DNA from: Winogradskyella sp.
GTDB taxonomy: Bacteria > Bacteroidota > Bacteroidia > Flavobacteriales > Flavobacteriaceae
Length of the DNA stretch: 64,000 nt
NCBI RefSeq assembly: GCF_013213835.1
Contig: NZ_JABSSU010000005.1
Location: 124,001 to 188,000, forward strand
Direction: 5' to 3'
The notes beneath the pieces were generated by a model. That model had not been told where the DNA came from, did no database searches, and saw only the letters and a list, made by a program, of their open reading frames with translations. Below are positions 52,057 through 62,542 of the stretch, one piece after another. The translations under genes were made by a program, and so were the position numbers. The first letter of the stretch is position 1. Each line of letters starts with the position of its first letter.

Positions 52057-55000
52057 ATGAAACATTTTTACATTTTACTGCTTGCTTTATTTGTTAGTGG
52101 TTCAACTTTTAGTCAAATAAATGAAAATTTTGATTCTGGCCTAAGCAACAGTTATTCAACGGGTAACGCAATTTTAGCAAGTGGTACTTGGACAATTAAA
52201 GACGTAATTCAAGAATCTTCCTCTAATTCAAGATCCGGATTCGCCGCTAGAATTAATGACGACAAAACTGGAGCTCACATTACAACACCAAACTTAAATG
52301 GAGCTGGAACCATTACTTTTTGGTATCGCGAATTAAACAGTGGTGGCGGAACTTTCAATCTACAGATTGCTACTAATGGCGGCTCATATACAACTATAGA
52401 TTCCCAAGTTTATTCTGGTCAAACATACTCTGAATACTCATTTGATATAAACAGTGCTAGTGCAAATCTAACTGTAAGGATTTTAAGTGATGATAATTCA
52501 GGCCATTTAATTATTGACGACCTTCAAATTACATCATATTCCTCAGGCCCAACACCAACCATCATCTTATCAGAAACCACATTATCAGGATTTAATTACG
52601 TAGAAAGTAATGGTCCTTCAACTGCCCAATCTTTTGATGTTTCCGGTACTGATTTAGACAATACTGATGTCATCATTACTGCACCTACTGACTTTGAAGT
52701 ATCAGATGCCGAAAACGGAACTTATGGTAGTTCCATTACGCTATCGGCTTTTGATGGAACAACTGATGAATTATGGGTGAGATTAGCAGATGGTAAAGCA
52801 ATTGGTAATTACTCTGGCGATATAACAACAAGTGGTGGTGGAGATACAACACCTCCAACTCTATCACTAAGTGGTGAGGTTACTGCTGCTCCGCCCACAA
52901 ATGACAACTGCTCAAACGCTATTGCACTTACCGTTAACAACTCATGTTCATCTTCCTCTTACTCGAATGCGAATGGTACGAATAGCGGAACACTTCCAGA
53001 TCCTGGATGCAGTATTTATTCTGGGGCAGATGTTTGGTTCAGTATCGAAGTGCCAACTTCTGGTAATTTAGATATTGAAACGACTGCTGACGGCATTACT
53101 GACGGTGCAATGGCACTATACTCTGGTACTTGTGGTGCTTTAACTTTAATTGAGTGTGATGATGACGATGGTGCAGGATTTATGCCGTTAATTTCTGTTA
53201 CAGGTTTAGTACCTGAATCTACAGTTTATGTGTTATTCTGGGCATATGATGGAGCCGAAGAAGGATCATTTAATATTTGTGCGGTGGATCCTATCGTTCC
53301 ACCAACTATCACATTATCAGAAACAAGTCTAACTGGCTTCACATATGAAGAAGGAAGTGGTCCTTCAGACGAACTGACATTCACAGCAGAAGGAAGTAGT
53401 TTAACTACAGACATTACAATTACAGCTCCAACAAATTTTGAAATTTCTACTACATCTGGCTCTGGCTTTGCTTCCAGCTTAATGCTCACACCTACTGATG
53501 GTACTGTTAGCACAACTACTATTTATGTGCGATTAGCTTCTACACTAGATATTGACACTTATAATGGTACCTTAAGCGCTACTAGTACCGGTGCAACTCA
53601 ACAAGATATCAATTTAAGTGGTGAGGTTACAGCTGTTTCTTGTGCAAGTTCAACAACAACTTTCCCTTTCAATGGCGTTAGTGGTAGCACAAACTTAGAT
53701 CATGATAATAGCGGAAGTAATCCTTCAGGTAGTAATGGCGAATCTTGTGGTAACAACTACAGAATTTATTATGATTCTCAACCAAGTACAGATGGAAGCG
53801 GTAACTACCTAAGATCAAACACAATTGATGGTTTAATCGAGAGTGCGGATTGGGGAGGAACCGGTAAATTTGAAACATTCTCCATTGATGTTTCTGGGGA
53901 AACCTCTGTAGATATAGAAACTTTTGGAAATACAACTAATAGTGGATTTAATACTAATAGTGAACAGTTTCAATGGTGGTATAAGTTGGATGGAGGAGCT
54001 GAGACTAACTTAGGGTCAGCATTTGGTGACGGAACCCCCTATACTGGTTCTTTAGCAATTGCGCCAACGACTATTAATGTTACTGGTGTCAATTCGTTAA
54101 AGGTCGGTTTCACTTTCAACATGAATGGAGGTTCTGATGGTTTTGAAGATGTAGACCTTACTGTAACAAAAACACCAACAACTTACACCTATAATGGTAC
54201 TTGGTCACCTTCTACTCCAATAGGCAATTCAACTGTTAATGATTTTATAGTCATTGCATCAGGAAATATATCTATAGATGCAGATATAACTTGTAGCTCA
54301 TTTACGGTTAACGCTGGCGCAGGAGTGACTATAGACTCTGGCGTTACGGTTACAGTTAATGATGTCACAGATGGCTTCACTTTAGAATCTACCTCGAGTT
54401 CTTTTGCAAGCTTAATTCTAGACGGTAGTATTAGTGGTACGGTGAACTATAAACGTTATGCCAATTCTTACACCAATAATAGCACTTTTGATGATAATGA
54501 TCTTATCGCTCCACCATTAGCTGTAACTCAATTCAGCGACTTTGCTACGGCTAATTCGGGATCTCTATTGGCTTCAGGTAGTTTAAGAGCCTTTGCACCT
54601 TTTGATAAAGGTACAGGTACGTATATCAACTACAACAATACAGATATGACACCACTTAACCCTGGTACTGGTTATAGAGTAGCCACGATACCTACAAGTG
54701 ACCAAATATTAACCTTCACAGGGACTCCAGTATCATCTGACTTAACTGGTGCCTCTGGAATTAACATAGAAGATAATGGTCCACAGTTTGCCGATTGGAA
54801 CCTTATTGGGAATCCGTATCCTTCTTACATAGACTTAGAGGCCTTTTTAACACATGAAGTGTCTACAGCAACATCAGGTGAGCGAAATATTGATTTATTG
54901 GAAGGTTTATCGGGCGTTTATGGTTATGATGGGAACTCTAATGATGGATGGACGGTGATTACTTTAGCTAATGATGCTGGTGAGTTACTAGCACCTGGAC

Positions 55001-55809
55001 AAGGATTCTTTGTTGCTGCTGACGGTACTGATGTTGCAGCACATAATATAGAGTTCACGAAAGATATGCGCAGAACAGGTACCGCTGACGACTTTATTGC
55101 TTTTAATGACAGTAATTCATTAACGTATTTAGAGCTAAAAGCATATACTGTAAACAACGCATACCATACCGAATTTTATTTTAACCCTAACGCCTCATTA
55201 GGTTTAGACCCAGGCTATGACGCAGTGGTGTTTGGTGGCAATGCACCTAGTACGTTTGCCTTATACTCTCATTTGGTACAAGACAATGCTGGGTCACCAT
55301 TTGCTTTACAAGCCCTTGGTAGTAATGATGTATCAAACGTAACCATTCCACTTGGTATTAATGCTAATGCTGGTGAGCAACTGACTTTTACAATACATGA
55401 AATGCAAATTCCTGATACGGTTAATGTATACCTTGAAGATACTGTAGAAAATACAATAACGCTACTTAACACTTCAGATTATATTATGACACCTTCGAGT
55501 CAACTGACAGGTACTGGTCGTTTTTACATCACATTTACCAATACAACTTTATCGACGCTTGAGGAAACTTTAGACATCGTAGACATCTATGCCAATAATA
55601 CTAACAGAACGGTTGTTGTTTCTGGGGAATTAGATGCAAATACCTCAGCAACATTGTTTGACCTTCAGGGAAGAGTAGTGGAAACTGCAACATTAGACGC
55701 TTCAAAGCTAACAAACACAATTAATGTGAATCATTTAAGAACCGGTGTGTACATTGTACAACTCACTAATGCTTCTGGTAGTAAAACGTCTAAGATTATA
55801 CTGAAATAA
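52057..55809 (+). CDS. Large multidomain T9SS-exported protein with repeated Ig-like domains
   Basis: The 1250-residue protein has a signal peptide ('FYILLLALFVSGSTFSQ'). Residues of about 22-165 form a jelly-roll-like domain. About 170-275 and 418-526 are two copies of one Ig-like domain ('TLSGFNYVESNGPSTAQSF' against 'SLTGFTYEEGSGPSDELTF', each ending 'LSGEVTA'). Between them, about 280-415, is a Cys-containing carbohydrate-binding-like domain ('NDNCSNAIALT'). Residues 527-705 are another beta domain. From about 709 ('YTYNGTWSPSTPIG') the shared module of this array begins, ending in a type A T9SS sorting domain (about 1168-1250, 'GVYIVQLTNASGSKTSKIIL'). It is probably secreted or surface-bound; no enzymatic motif is seen, and adhesion is a guess. 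Confidence 0.85.
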   Translation: MKHFYILLLALFVSGSTFSQINENFDSGLSNSYSTGNAILASGTWTIKDVIQESSSNSRSGFAARINDDKTGAHITTPNLNGAGTITFWYRELNSGGGTFNLQIATNGGSYTTIDSQVYSGQTYSEYSFDINSASANLTVRILSDDNSGHLIIDDLQITSYSSGPTPTIILSETTLSGFNYVESNGPSTAQSFDVSGTDLDNTDVIITAPTDFEVSDAENGTYGSSITLSAFDGTTDELWVRLADGKAIGNYSGDITTSGGGDTTPPTLSLSGEVTAAPPTNDNCSNAIALTVNNSCSSSSYSNANGTNSGTLPDPGCSIYSGADVWFSIEVPTSGNLDIETTADGITDGAMALYSGTCGALTLIECDDDDGAGFMPLISVTGLVPESTVYVLFWAYDGAEEGSFNICAVDPIVPPTITLSETSLTGFTYEEGSGPSDELTFTAEGSSLTTDITITAPTNFEISTTSGSGFASSLMLTPTDGTVSTTTIYVRLASTLDIDTYNGTLSATSTGATQQDINLSGEVTAVSCASSTTTFPFNGVSGSTNLDHDNSGSNPSGSNGESCGNNYRIYYDSQPSTDGSGNYLRSNTIDGLIESADWGGTGKFETFSIDVSGETSVDIETFGNTTNSGFNTNSEQFQWWYKLDGGAETNLGSAFGDGTPYTGSLAIAPTTINVTGVNSLKVGFTFNMNGGSDGFEDVDLTVTKTPTTYTYNGTWSPSTPIGNSTVNDFIVIASGNISIDADITCSSFTVNAGAGVTIDSGVTVTVNDVTDGFTLESTSSSFASLILDGSISGTVNYKRYANSYTNNSTFDDNDLIAPPLAVTQFSDFATANSGSLLASGSLRAFAPFDKGTGTYINYNNTDMTPLNPGTGYRVATIPTSDQILTFTGTPVSSDLTGASGINIEDNGPQFADWNLIGNPYPSYIDLEAFLTHEVSTATSGERNIDLLEGLSGVYGYDGNSNDGWTVITLANDAGELLAPGQGFFVAADGTDVAAHNIEFTKDMRRTGTADDFIAFNDSNSLTYLELKAYTVNNAYHTEFYFNPNASLGLDPGYDAVVFGGNAPSTFALYSHLVQDNAGSPFALQALGSNDVSNVTIPLGINANAGEQLTFTIHEMQIPDTVNVYLEDTVENTITLLNTSDYIMTPSSQLTGTGRFYITFTNTTLSTLEETLDIVDIYANNTNRTVVVSGELDANTSATLFDLQGRVVETATLDASKLTNTINVNHLRTGVYIVQLTNASGSKTSKIILK

Positions 55810-55834
55810 AGGTATTTCACATCTACCACAATTT

Positions 55835-55866
55835 AAAAACGCGTCCTTTTACAGGATGCGTTTTTC
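55835..55866 (+). terminator. Rho-independent terminator after the first T9SS gene
   Basis: The arm at 55835-55847 (AAAAACGCGTCCT) pairs with AGGATGCGTTTTT (55853-55865) with one G-T pair. Confidence 0.85.
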
Positions 55867-56091
55867 TTTATACCACATTACATTGACGTCTTGTCATTCA
55901 ATAAGTAACACCTGGCTACTGATATGCTGTGACATATTCGTAAAAAGTGTGTCTAATTTTTGAGGATATTGTAAAACTGATATCATTAGAGTGCATTTCA
56001 TCGATAGGTATGTTAAATTTCACGTAAATGTCGACGAAACGACTTATTTTTACGATGAAATCCTAATTACTAAGACATAAACCCGCTTATA

Positions 56092-57756
56092 ATGAAAAAG
56101 AATAGCATCCTTGTTATACTCTTACTCATCATCCCTATGTTGAGTTTTGGACAAAGCACCATTTACTTAGAAACGTTTTCCGGACAAGTAGGTAAAGGCG
56201 CCTCAGGAAGTATTCCTCTAGTCGATTTAACCGATGTTACTTGGAATATTGATATTGCCAATGCCAACGTCAGTAACAATTATGTATTTAATGTAAGAAC
56301 ACTTAATAATGGTAGCACAGTATTTGAGTCTCGAAACGTTGGAACTTCAATTTGGCTATCACCAACAATTAATATTTCTTCATATTCTGACATTACATTC
56401 ACCATTGATGCTTCGCAAGGACGCAATCAACTAGATAATGATGATACGCTGACTACCGAATACCGTTTGGATGACGGTCCTTGGACCGTTGCTGACACAA
56501 ATGGCTCATTATCTAATGATTATGGTAATGTCACGATTAGTCAAGATAACCTTAATGGTAATACTCTTGAACTTAGAATTACTTCAGTGAACAATGCTAA
56601 CAATGAACGTCATCGTTTTAATAATATCGAAGTCACAGGTACGGCAGATTGTAATACTGCATTTTCATTACCTTTTAATGAAGGATTTGAAGGAGGATCA
56701 TTTCCTCCAGACTGTTGGCAAAGCTATAGAGGTACCAATGGTTTAGGTACAGGGTTTGATTGGACGTCCACAACTTTAACTTCTAATTCTGGAAATACTT
56801 CCGCCTTTGTTGAATATGAAGCTGTAAATGGCGGCAATGCAGAAGACTGGTTAGTAACACCCGCTATAGACCTCAGTAATACGCAACCTCAACTGCGCTT
56901 TTTTGCCAGAGATCAATTTACAATCAATTATAACACCTCCTATTCAATCAGAATTTCTGAAACCTCGCAAACTGATATTTCAAGCTTTACAACCATTCAG
57001 ACCTATACTGAAGCAACCTTAGGCAATGCATTTAATGAAAAAGTCATTGATTTGTCCGCGTTTACAGGGACTGTATACATCGCTTTTGTTATGGAACAGA
57101 ATGATGGAGACAATTGGTTTTTAGATGATATTTCAGTAGAAGATATTTCAACTTGTACCACACCTGAAGATGTTACTAATATCACTACAGTTTTTGAAAA
57201 TAACAGCATCAGACTAGACTGGCAATTGAGCGCATGCTATGATGAACTACTTATTATTGCTAGGGAAAATAATCCAGTAAGCGCAACACCTGTAGGAGAT
57301 GGCAGTACGTATATGGCAGACACTGACTTTGGTAGCGGCACCGAAATCTCTACAGACGAGTTTGTAGTGTTTAAAGGAGTCGCCACAGGTGGTAATATTA
57401 GTAATGTTATCTTAGGAAGTTCATATCACTTTGAAATCTTTACAAGAAAAGGTAGCAATTGGAGTGCTGGAGTGCCTTTTAGTTATGACAGTGATTATTG
57501 CACAGTAACTGGGGATACAGCGTTTTTTGATACTTCCATCACCTTAGTCAACTTTGGCAGTATTAATAATGTCACTGGTCAAGGCTCAGGTTATGACGAT
57601 TTCACTGCACAATCTACAAGTATAGCACAAGGTAACTCTGAAGATTTAACCGTACAACTAAATACGGATGGTGATGTCACTATTTATAGTTACGCCTGGA
57701 TTGATTGGAATCAGGATGGTGATTTTTTGATGATGCTGGTGAAACCTACGATTTAG
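56092..57756 (+). CDS. T9SS-exported protein, 5' part before a frameshift
   Basis: This frame encodes 554 residues and ends soon after a run of six T. It has a signal peptide ('ILVILLLIIPMLSFGQ') and an N-terminal beta domain (about 21-187). A cleaved-adhesin/MAM-like domain follows (about 190-355: 'FNEGFEGGSFPPDCWQSY', 'DWLVTPAIDLSN', 'NWFLDDISVED'), then a fibronectin III-like stretch and the start of a GEVED domain ('YAWIDWNQDGDF'). The GEVED domain continues in another frame ('DDAGETYDLGF', 'DGEIEDYTVTI'). The two parts are clearly one gene of about 1150 codons, 56092-59543, broken by a net 1-base loss or 2-base gain. The product as read here lacks the sorting domain and would not be secreted by T9SS. 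Confidence 0.8.
   Translation: MKKNSILVILLLIIPMLSFGQSTIYLETFSGQVGKGASGSIPLVDLTDVTWNIDIANANVSNNYVFNVRTLNNGSTVFESRNVGTSIWLSPTINISSYSDITFTIDASQGRNQLDNDDTLTTEYRLDDGPWTVADTNGSLSNDYGNVTISQDNLNGNTLELRITSVNNANNERHRFNNIEVTGTADCNTAFSLPFNEGFEGGSFPPDCWQSYRGTNGLGTGFDWTSTTLTSNSGNTSAFVEYEAVNGGNAEDWLVTPAIDLSNTQPQLRFFARDQFTINYNTSYSIRISETSQTDISSFTTIQTYTEATLGNAFNEKVIDLSAFTGTVYIAFVMEQNDGDNWFLDDISVEDISTCTTPEDVTNITTVFENNSIRLDWQLSACYDELLIIARENNPVSATPVGDGSTYMADTDFGSGTEISTDEFVVFKGVATGGNISNVILGSSYHFEIFTRKGSNWSAGVPFSYDSDYCTVTGDTAFFDTSITLVNFGSINNVTGQGSGYDDFTAQSTSIAQGNSEDLTVQLNTDGDVTIYSYAWIDWNQDGDFLMMLVKPTI
57723..57728 (+). other. Frameshift site in a T6 run
   Basis: Six T follow 'GA' in the codons for 'NQDGDF'. Either four T (giving D-F-D-D-A-G-E, the usual GEVED form) or seven T would restore the frame. 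Sequencing error, a mutation and slippage cannot be told apart here. Confidence 0.85.
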
Positions 57757-59543
57757 GGTTTGCAGAAAATACTGCGGATGGTCCAACATCTAATAGTGCT
57801 TTAGCCATTACAGCACCAATAGATGCGGAACTAGGAGATACAAGGTTACGAGTACTTTGCCAATACTACAACACTTTTATTCCTAACAATGGGCCATGCG
57901 ATGGCTCTACTGACGGTGAAATAGAAGATTACACCGTGACTATTCTACCTGCAATCACTTACACCTATGATAATGGTTGGTCGCCAGAAGACCCCAATGG
58001 TATAGCCACATTGGCTAATCCTATTGAAATCATTAATGGTGACGTAACCTTTTCGTTATCTACCCAAGCACAACACATAACCGTACATCCCGGTGCTGGG
58101 ATGACAGTAAATTCTGGGGTACTATTAACAATTGCTGATGATTTAGAATTACAATCTGTAAGCAATGCCTATGCTAGCCTTATTTTAAATGGTGATATAT
58201 CGGGTACGGTTCGTTATAAACGTCATGTGAATTCGTATACCAATGATGGTGTTTTGAATGATAATGATTTAATTTCATCCCCACTATCTGGTCAAACTTT
58301 TGGTGACTTTGCCAATGATAACAGTAATTTATTGGCTTCAAATACTCTAAGAGCCTTTGCACCTTTTGACAAAACTACCGGAACATTTACCAACTATGAT
58401 ACGGTTTCTAATAACAACACGGTAATTACTGATGGCACAGCTTATAGAGTTGCAACTTCAGACGCTAATACTTTGAATTTTACAGGAGCGGTTAAAACAG
58501 ATGAGGTGGATGTACCTATCGTGTCCTCAGGCCCACAATTTGATGTATGGAACCTTGTTGGTAATCCTTACACCGCCTATATTAATGTCGCTGATTTCTT
58601 AAATCAAGAAGTGAGTCCAGGAGTTGCTAATAGAGATCTTTTAGATCCATTTGCGGTAGCAGTATACGGTTGGAATGGTAGTGGCTATGACATTATTAAT
58701 TTGTTTACAGCAGCTTCGGTAAACTTGGCACCTGGTCAAGGCTTTTTTGTAGCCACCAATGGCAATCACGATTTGAAGTTTGCGCCAGTCATGCGTAAAA
58801 CGAGTATTCAAGCGGGTACTTCTGACGACTTTATTGCTAATGGAAACACTAATGCAGTGCAATTTGCACGACTGAAGTTAGCCACAACAGCAAAAAGCTA
58901 TACGACATCCTTCTACTTTGACGACAACACCACCATGGATTTAGATCCTGGTTATGATACTGCAGTTTTTGGAGGTAATGCTCCTAGTGATTTTGCCTTA
59001 TACTCTAAACTTGTTGGTGAAAACAACATGCCATTTGCTATACAGGCTATAAACACTACTCATCTTTCCAACGTTACTATCCCTTTAGGAGTCAATGCCA
59101 ATGCAGGCGAGCAATTAACATTTAGTATTGAAGCAATGCAATTACCCTCGACTATTAATGTGTACTTAGAAGATCAAGTGACCAATACTGTTACCTTACT
59201 TAATACCAGTAATTATATCCTTACACCAAATACTAACTTACAAGGTACTGGCAGATTCTATGTTCACTTCACCAACACCACACTTTCTGCCCCAGATCAG
59301 ACCCTAGATAGCATCCAGATACAATCTGATAATAGAAACAAAAACATTGTGATTAGCGGAGTCTTGTCCACATCTAGTGAAGTACACATTATAGATCTTA
59401 ACGGCAGAGTGATTACAACACACGCATTGGATCCTACCACGACTATACAACGCATTAATGTAAATCATATAAATGCAGGTGTATATATGGTACAAGTACA
59501 TAATGCTACAGGCCATAAAACCGTAAAAGTAATTTTAAAATAA
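57729..59543 (+). pseudogene. T9SS-exported protein, 3' part after the frameshift
   Basis: The frame is open from 57729 and has no ATG near its beginning; the first usable start is a GTG at 57936, which would give a 535-residue protein without a signal peptide. It encodes the rest of the GEVED domain ('ELGDTRLRVLCQYYN'), then the array's shared module ('YTYDNGWSPEDPNG', 'GDISGTVRYKRHVNSYTND', 'WNLVGNPYTAYINVADFL'). A type A sorting domain closes it ('INAGVYMVQVHNATGHKT'). It belongs with the 5' part at 56092. The shared module is about as similar to that of the neighbours as they are to each other, so decay is not otherwise visible. Confidence 0.75.
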
Positions 59544-59877
59544 ACGATGAGTCTATACTTGTTAAAACTAAAAAACGGACACATTTATGTAAATGCAGTT
59601 TAATTTTCAAGCCTTTACATTGGGATACTAAACTTGTCTACGATTTAGTTGATAATCTTAACATAAATCAATAAGCGATGTATTTCATCGATATTATATT
59701 GCTTTTTGTCGTTGTTTTTATTACTATTGTCGGTATTATAGTTTGAAAAACACTATTGAGTCCCAAATCTTCAATAGTATTACACATTCAAGCGTCTAAA
59801 TCCTACAGTGCCGCCTATTAAGAGCTTTTTATAGATCTGTTAATTAAAGTTTAACACTCTCAAATAGCCCCTTAATA
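59544..59877. other. Intergenic region between T9SS genes
   Basis: This 334-base A+T-rich gap has no gene. No clear terminator follows the preceding gene. A small hairpin (CGATG, TATTT, CATCG near 59676-59690) is present, and the 12-base word ATTTCATCGATA (59682-59693) also occurs at 55995-56006 before the second T9SS gene. Confidence 0.55.
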
Positions 59878-62364
59878 ATGAAAAATCTCTACCTCTCTCT
59901 TTGTGCAATTGCGCTGTCGCTTAATTGTTTGTATTCTCAAACTGAAGTCATCGAAAATGTTAATCTTGGACCTATTGAATTAGTTGTCTATGGTAATGAT
60001 TTATACATCGCCAATACCTACGACAACAAAGTTCAAAAAATAGACATGACGTCACCTTCACCTACACTGATAGATGTTGCTACTAATATTGGAGGTGCCG
60101 CTGGTTTAGCTATAAGAGGTGATGAATTATTTGTATCAGGCTATAATGACACGAATATTTATAAACTAGATCTTACCTTACCCATTCCGATAACCCCAAC
60201 CGTCATTTTTTCTGATACTTCATGCCCTTATGGTCTTGAAGTTAAGGGTGACGACCTCTATGTGGCCGAAATAGATTGTAATACCATCTTTAAAATAGAT
60301 GTAACCGATCCAGAACCAAGTGCTGTAACCGTAGTTGAAACAGGATTGGATGGACCTACAAGTTTGGCCATTAAAAATGACATCCTTTACATTACCCAAC
60401 AAGGTTCAAACAAGATTTCTACTGCAGATCTAAAGGCTAATTTACCAACGACAGTATCAGACGTTGTAACTGGTCTCAATGGTCCTTTTGCCTCATATCT
60501 TAATGGAGATTATTTATACTTTAGTGAAGGTGGTGCTAATGTGAACTCTGGCACAAATAAGATTTCAAAGTTCAATACTAATGATATTTCACCTACCGTA
60601 ACTGTGATATACTCAAACCTTACAGACCCAACAGGTTTTGCTTTAGACGGTGATGAGATGTATTTTTCAGATTATTGGGATGGTAAAATATTTAGGTTTG
60701 ACACTAATATTCCTTTTAGAACAGCAGGATCTGGCGACTGGAACTCGAGTCTAACTTGGACTGGTGGTAGCATTCCAACTTCGACAGAAGGTGTACAAAT
60801 TAATCATAACGTCACCATGAGTTCTGGTGTTGTTCATAATGATAATATCACAATATCAAGTGGCTCATTAACCATCGAAAAACAAGCCAGTTTAACCATT
60901 AACGGCACCTTAACGACCAACAATAGTGTTATTTTAGACTCAGATTCCGATGAATATTCTAGCTTAATTGCTACAACTGTTGTCGGAGAAATTGCGTATC
61001 AACGCGCTATAAATGCCTACACGAATGATGCAGTTCTTAATGATAATGATTTGGTGTCTTCCCCAGTTGGTACAATAGCTTTTTCAGATTTAGCCAATCA
61101 TTTAGATAATACCAATCTATTAGCGTCAGGATCACTCAGAGCCTTTGCCCCATTTGACAAAACAGCCAACCCTGCTGCTTATGTGAATTTTGACGTTAAC
61201 AACGCTGATAATATCATCTTAGGTAGAGGCTACCGAGCGGCAACTACAGACGGTGGTACTATTACCTTTGAAGGTACACCAGTAACAAGTGCAGTAAGTT
61301 ATAATATCACGGATTCAGGTAATGGATATGAAGAATGGAATTTAATAGGTAATCCTTATCCTTCCTTTATCGATGCCAATCTATTTTTAAATCATGAAGT
61401 TTCACTAGGGGTAACCAACGCAAGTTTATTAGATAACAACGCCATCGGTATTTACGGATATGACGGGAATACTTCTGATGGTTGGGAAGTCATTACCTTA
61501 GCCAATGCTGGTGGTAAACATATTGCACCTGGACAAGGCTTTTTTGTAGCTGCAGACGGCGATGATGTTGTTGCGCATGATATTGAGTTTACTCCAGCAA
61601 TGCGACTGGCAAGTGCTGCTGACGATTTTATCGCTGGACGTCATGGAGAAAACACAACAAATGGCAGCACGTTAACCTTTGTTAAGTTGAAAATCAACAA
61701 TACCAGTGCTAACTTTATAACTGATATTTATTTTGATAATAATTGCTCATTAGGATTAGACCCAGGCTACGATGCCATGATTTGGGGTGGCACAGCGCCA
61801 AGTAATTTTTCGATATATACGCATTTGGTTGAAGATAATACAGGTGTAGACATTGCATTGCAAGCCGTAGGAAGTAATGACATCAATGATGTTATCATAC
61901 CGGTAGGTGTCAATGCAAGTGCTGGCACCCAATTAACCTTTAGTATTGATGAGATGAATAATATACCAAGTACAGTAGAAATATATTTAGATGATACCGT
62001 TTCAGGCACTAGTACCTTATTAAATGATGGCCATTATGTCTTCACACCATCAAGCAACCTCGCTGGTACAGGACGTTTTTATTTAAGGTTTACAAACACC
62101 ACCTTATCCTTAACCGAAGACAGTTTAGAGCATCTGCAAATTGTCTCTAACCACCGTGAAAAAACCATAGATATTATTGGTAATCTACAACCAGAAATTA
62201 CTGCCACATTATTTGATATACAAGGGCGTATCGTACTATCTACAGTACTCAATAGTCGCACATTAAAACAATCTATTGCAGTAGACACGATTAACCCTGG
62301 AGTATATGTCGTACAACTAAACCATAGTAACCAAAACAAAACCCAAAAGGTCATTATTAATTAA
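59878..62364 (+). CDS. T9SS-exported protein with N-terminal beta-propeller
   Basis: The 828-residue protein has a signal peptide ('LYLSLCAIALSLNCLYSQ'). Residues of about 24-280 are repeats of roughly 45 residues ('LVVYGNDLYIANTYDNKVQKID', 'LEVKGDDLYVAEIDCNTIFKID', 'LALDGDEMYFSDYWDGKIFRFD'), an NHL/SMP30-like beta-propeller. About 280-750 are the shared module of the array ('WNSSLTWTGGSIPTSTEGVQ', 'YQRAINAYTNDAVLNDNDL', 'WNLIGNPYPSFIDANLFL'). The C-terminus is a T9SS type A sorting domain ('INPGVYVVQLNHSNQNKTQ'). It should be secreted or anchored at the surface. A binding role fits the propeller, but the ligand is unknown. Confidence 0.85.
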   Translation: MKNLYLSLCAIALSLNCLYSQTEVIENVNLGPIELVVYGNDLYIANTYDNKVQKIDMTSPSPTLIDVATNIGGAAGLAIRGDELFVSGYNDTNIYKLDLTLPIPITPTVIFSDTSCPYGLEVKGDDLYVAEIDCNTIFKIDVTDPEPSAVTVVETGLDGPTSLAIKNDILYITQQGSNKISTADLKANLPTTVSDVVTGLNGPFASYLNGDYLYFSEGGANVNSGTNKISKFNTNDISPTVTVIYSNLTDPTGFALDGDEMYFSDYWDGKIFRFDTNIPFRTAGSGDWNSSLTWTGGSIPTSTEGVQINHNVTMSSGVVHNDNITISSGSLTIEKQASLTINGTLTTNNSVILDSDSDEYSSLIATTVVGEIAYQRAINAYTNDAVLNDNDLVSSPVGTIAFSDLANHLDNTNLLASGSLRAFAPFDKTANPAAYVNFDVNNADNIILGRGYRAATTDGGTITFEGTPVTSAVSYNITDSGNGYEEWNLIGNPYPSFIDANLFLNHEVSLGVTNASLLDNNAIGIYGYDGNTSDGWEVITLANAGGKHIAPGQGFFVAADGDDVVAHDIEFTPAMRLASAADDFIAGRHGENTTNGSTLTFVKLKINNTSANFITDIYFDNNCSLGLDPGYDAMIWGGTAPSNFSIYTHLVEDNTGVDIALQAVGSNDINDVIIPVGVNASAGTQLTFSIDEMNNIPSTVEIYLDDTVSGTSTLLNDGHYVFTPSSNLAGTGRFYLRFTNTTLSLTEDSLEHLQIVSNHREKTIDIIGNLQPEITATLFDIQGRIVLSTVLNSRTLKQSIAVDTINPGVYVVQLNHSNQNKTQKVIIN

Positions 62365-62386
62365 TTACAAGCCCTTAAGCCTCTAT

Positions 62387-62421
62387 AAAAAAAAGCAGTT
62401 CAACAGAAGCTGCTTTTTTTT
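62387..62421 (+). terminator. Rho-independent terminator after the propeller gene
   Basis: A-rich arm and GCAG-TTC (62395-62401) pair with GAA-G-CTGC (62406-62413) with one bulged G, followed by a run of nine T. Confidence 0.8.
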
Positions 62422-62454
62422 TATTCTAAGAATTTTATAAATTGAGTTTTTAAC

Positions 62455-62470
62455 ACGAAAACGTTTTCGT
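62455..62470. promoter_or_regulatory. Perfect 16-bp palindrome, LacI-type operator
   Basis: ACGAAAACGTTTTCGT is fully symmetric with a central CG, the form of operators bound by LacI/GalR-family regulators. It lies 73 bases before the ATG at 62543 and just upstream of the predicted promoter. No lacI gene is in the window. Confidence 0.6.
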
Positions 62471-62480
62471 AAATTTATCG

Positions 62481-62512
62481 TTGAGAAATTTTTAAATAAA
62501 AATGTATTTTCG
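62481..62512 (+). promoter_or_regulatory. Candidate promoter of the last T9SS-type gene
   Basis: TTG (62481-62483), 21 bases, then TATTTTCG (62505-62512), one base off TAnnTTTG. The palindromic site ends 10 bases upstream of the TTG, a position that could suit either activation or repression. Confidence 0.4.
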
Positions 62513-62542
62513 TGTGACTAAATGAATTAAATAACTTCATAT

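Noticed and set aside
57723..57728. Programmed ribosomal frameshifting at the T6 run
   Set aside because: No known shift signal such as a downstream pseudoknot or internal Shine-Dalgarno is apparent, and exported surface proteins are not known to use it; error or mutation is simpler.
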